Below, one piece after another: positions 5,306 to 7,302 of a DNA stretch of 7,302 nt (its first letter is position 1; each line of letters begins with the position of its first letter). The translations under genes and the position numbers were made by a program. Source of the stretch: Alphaproteobacteria bacterium (GTDB lineage: Bacteria; Pseudomonadota; Alphaproteobacteria; Caulobacterales; Parvularculaceae); contig JAUIEG010000126.1 of the NCBI GenBank assembly GCA_030428745.1, forward strand, positions 1-7,302. Reading direction: 5' to 3'. The notes below the pieces were generated by a model. The model was given only the letters and a program-made list of their open reading frames with translations, ran no database searches and was not told where the DNA came from.

Positions 5306-6154
5306 ATGTCCCCTTCCGTTGACAAACTGGACGCCGCGAAACCTTCGTCCACCGGCGCGCTGACAAGACGCGTTCTTTCCGCGATGGTGTTGATGCCGCT
5401 TGTGGTCGCCGCCGTTTATCACGGCGGCGCCGCTTTTGCCGCGATGATTTCTTTTGCGGCCGTGGTCATGATCTTTGAATGGTCGCGTATGGTGGAGCGG
5501 CGCACTTTCACAAGTGGTTTTTATGCGCTTGTTTCTGCGTCCGCCGCGGCGATGTATTTCGCCGCTGCGGGCAATTACGACGCCGCTCTTTTTTCCGCCG
5601 CTATCGGCGGTCTTGCCGGCAGTTGGTTCGCCAAGCGAAATAGCGGCGTTGGCGTGTGGTCTGGCTTCGCCGCCTTCTATGTCATCATTCCGTGCATCGC
5701 GCTTGTCTGGCTCCGCCTTGATGCGCCGTCCGGCAGGTCATTGTCCTTCCTTCTCTACGGCGTCGTCTGGGCCGCGGATTCGGGCGCCTTTTTGTTTGGC
5801 AAATTTATAGGCGGACCAAAAATCAGCTACGCCCTGTCGCCGTCCAAGACCTGGGCCGGGATCGGCGGCGGCGTTCTGGGCGGATGTGTGATCGGAGCTA
5901 TCTTCGGAGCCTGGACAGTAGGTCCGGCGGCGGCGGTTCTTTACGCGTTTATTGGCGGCGGCCTAGGGGCGGCGTCAGTCCTCGGGGACCTCTTTGAGTC
6001 GGGAATCAAGCGCTATTTCGGCCTCAAGGACATTTCAGGCTTCATTCCGGGCCATGGCGGGGCGCTGGATCGTCTCGACGGCATGATTTTCGCCACTTCG
6101 GCGATGACGGCGGGGCTTCTCCTCTATATGCTGGGGGAAAGGATTCAGGGGTGA
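5306..6154 (+). CDS. cdsA: Phosphatidate cytidylyltransferase (CDP-diglyceride synthase)
   Basis: CdsA is an inner-membrane enzyme that joins CTP and phosphatidic acid into CDP-diacylglycerol, the branch point to phosphatidylethanolamine, phosphatidylglycerol and cardiolipin. The 282-residue product has a short polar N-terminus (1-20), then about eight or nine hydrophobic segments, for example near 23-38, 42-60, 70-88, 115-135, 146-164, 185-205 and 260-276. Conserved pieces are AADSGAFLFGKFIGG starting near residue 156 with Asp158, LSPSKTWAG (177-185), and the full family signature at 232-258: SGIKR, LKD, PGHGG, then LDRLD. The ATG at 5306 has only a poor Shine-Dalgarno site, but the gap after uppS is 11 bases, so translation probably depends on coupling. 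The next in-frame ATG (5384) would cut into the first membrane segment, so 5306 is kept. The stop overlaps the dxr start. Confidence 0.95.
   Translation: MSPSVDKLDAAKPSSTGALTRRVLSAMVLMPLVVAAVYHGGAAFAAMISFAAVVMIFEWSRMVERRTFTSGFYALVSASAAAMYFAAAGNYDAALFSAAIGGLAGSWFAKRNSGVGVWSGFAAFYVIIPCIALVWLRLDAPSGRSLSFLLYGVVWAADSGAFLFGKFIGGPKISYALSPSKTWAGIGGGVLGGCVIGAIFGAWTVGPAAAVLYAFIGGGLGAASVLGDLFESGIKRYFGLKDISGFIPGHGGALDRLDGMIFATSAMTAGLLLYMLGERIQG
6138..6143 (+). promoter_or_regulatory. Shine-Dalgarno site that selects the dxr GTG start
   Basis: AAAGGA, inside the end of cdsA, lies seven bases before the GTG at 6151. A second purine run, AAGGGG (6157-6162), directly abuts ATG 6163 and is only three bases from ATG 6166, too close to serve either well. 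Confidence 0.6.
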
Positions 6155-7302
6155 CCAAGGGGATGATGAACACGCAAGGGGCCAAGGCCCGGCGGCGCAT
6201 TACGATTCTCGGATCTACGGGCTCCATAGGCGAGTCGACATTAAGCGTGCTCGAGCACGCCGGTGGGCTTGGTGAAGCCGATTTCGAAATCGAAGCGCTC
6301 ACGGCCAATCGCAATGTGCAAAAGCTGGCGGAGCAGGCGAGGAAGTTCAAACCGAAATTCGTCGCCGTTGCCGATGCAACGATGGGCGACGATCTGAAAG
6401 CCGCACTTGCCGGCACAGATATCGAAACCGGCGCCGGAGAAGCTGCGGTGGAAGAAGCGGCGTCCCGTGACGCTGACTGGGTGATGGCGGCGATTGTCGG
6501 CGCCGCTGGATTGAAACCGACTTTGAAAGCCGCGGCGCGCGGCGCTGACATCGCCCTCGCCAACAAGGAATGTCTTGTCTGCGCCGGCGAAGTTGTCACC
6601 AAAGCGATTCGTGAAGGCGGAGGCGCTCTGCTTCCGGTCGACAGTGAACACAACGCGATCTTTCAGGTCTTCGACTTCGATCAGCCGGAGAGCGTGTCAC
6701 GTTTGATTCTGACGGCGTCTGGCGGACCGTTCCGCACCTGGACCCGCGAGGCCATGGGGGAGGCGACGCCGGCGCAAGCCGTGGCGCATCCAAACTGGTC
6801 CATGGGCGCCAAGATCTCGGTTGATTCCGCGACGATGATGAACAAGGGACTCGAGCTGATCGAAGCGGCGCATATCTTTCCGGTCGCCCATGAGAAGATT
6901 GAAATTCTTGTTCACCCGCAGTCGGTGATTCACTCCATGGTTGAGTATGTGGACGGTTCTGTGCTCGCTCAGCTCGGCACGCCGGATATGAGGACGCCGA
7001 TCGCGACGACCCTGGCCTGGCCGAAGAGAACGCCGAGCCCGAGCGCTCAGCTAAACTTCGCCAAAGTCGCCAAGCTGACGTTTGAAGACCCTGATTTAAT
7101 TCGCTTTCCAGCGCTTCGCCTGGCGCGTGAGGCGATCTCCGCCGGGGGCGTTATGCCGGCTGTCCTGAACGCTGCAAACGAGATTGCCGTGGCGGCTTTC
7201 CTGGCCGGCGGGATCAAATTTCTTGATATCGCCGCAATTTCCGAGCAGGTACTGGAGAGATCGGGGCGACTCAATGGGCCAGCGAGCTTATCCACGCTGG
7301 AG
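6151..7302 (+). CDS. dxr: 1-deoxy-D-xylulose-5-phosphate reductoisomerase (Dxr/IspC), 3' partial
   Basis: Dxr rearranges and reduces 1-deoxy-D-xylulose 5-phosphate to 2-C-methyl-D-erythritol 4-phosphate with NADPH, the committed cytosolic step of the MEP isoprenoid pathway and the target of fosmidomycin. The frame runs 384 codons to the window edge without a stop; full proteins have about 390-400, so only the last few residues are missing. From GTG 6151: the NADPH-binding loop GSTGSIG (21-27), ALTANRN, LANKECLVCAGE, LPVDSEHNAIFQ with metal ligands Asp164 and Glu166, SGGPFR, HPNWSMG with His213, then SVDSATMMNKGLE with Lys232 and the third metal ligand Glu235. HPQSVIHSMVEY and LGTPDMRTPIA follow. 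GTG 6151 overlaps the cdsA TGA by four bases (GTGA) and has a good ribosome-binding site; ATG 6163 or 6166 are alternatives. The isoprenoid made here feeds UppS, encoded two genes upstream. Confidence 0.96.
   Translation, partial: MTKGMMNTQGAKARRRITILGSTGSIGESTLSVLEHAGGLGEADFEIEALTANRNVQKLAEQARKFKPKFVAVADATMGDDLKAALAGTDIETGAGEAAVEEAASRDADWVMAAIVGAAGLKPTLKAAARGADIALANKECLVCAGEVVTKAIREGGGALLPVDSEHNAIFQVFDFDQPESVSRLILTASGGPFRTWTREAMGEATPAQAVAHPNWSMGAKISVDSATMMNKGLELIEAAHIFPVAHEKIEILVHPQSVIHSMVEYVDGSVLAQLGTPDMRTPIATTLAWPKRTPSPSAQLNFAKVAKLTFEDPDLIRFPALRLAREAISAGGVMPAVLNAANEIAVAAFLAGGIKFLDIAAISEQVLERSGRLNGPASLSTLE

Noticed and set aside
6042..6653. Minus-strand open frames over cdsA/dxr
   Set aside because: They oppose the continuous dxr frame, which carries every expected catalytic motif.

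Overview
This is an ordinary housekeeping stretch from a GC-rich bacterium, most likely an alphaproteobacterium. The evidence for that is the gene order rpsB-tsf-pyrH-frr-uppS-cdsA-dxr, the protein sequences (for example KdsA and the acidic tail on ribosomal protein S2), and the style of the promoter and intergenic hairpins. No genus can be named from the sequence alone. All eight genes lie on the + strand. I see no RNA gene, insertion sequence, CRISPR array, prophage or defence gene.

Layout: positions 2-865 hold kdsA, cut at its 5' end by the window edge. A 231-base gap (866-1096) follows, with a 27-base inverted repeat just after kdsA, a probable promoter near 965-993, and a leader hairpin before rpsB. 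rpsB (1097-1879) and tsf (2005-2913) form one unit. They are separated by a nested hairpin and closed by a strong intrinsic terminator at 2961-2994. pyrH (3095-3850) then starts a second group: frr (3919-4458), uppS (4542-5294), cdsA (5306-6154) and dxr (6151 to beyond the window end). Spacing tightens along this group from 68 bases to 11 bases to a 4-base overlap, as in a translationally coupled operon.

The genes serve two linked jobs. rpsB, tsf and frr are translation genes: small-subunit protein S2, elongation factor EF-Ts and ribosome recycling factor. pyrH supplies UDP for RNA and for nucleotide sugars. uppS, cdsA, dxr and kdsA supply the envelope: Dxr starts the MEP isoprenoid route, UppS makes the C55 lipid carrier precursor, CdsA makes CDP-diacylglycerol for phospholipids, and KdsA makes Kdo-8-phosphate for lipopolysaccharide. 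The window therefore comes from a Gram-negative cell with an LPS-bearing outer membrane and the MEP pathway.

I found no previously undescribed system. The points worth a second look are regulatory: the hairpins in the rpsB leader and the rpsB-tsf gap, the repeat behind kdsA, and two translation starts (uppS and dxr) where the ribosome-binding site favours one choice.
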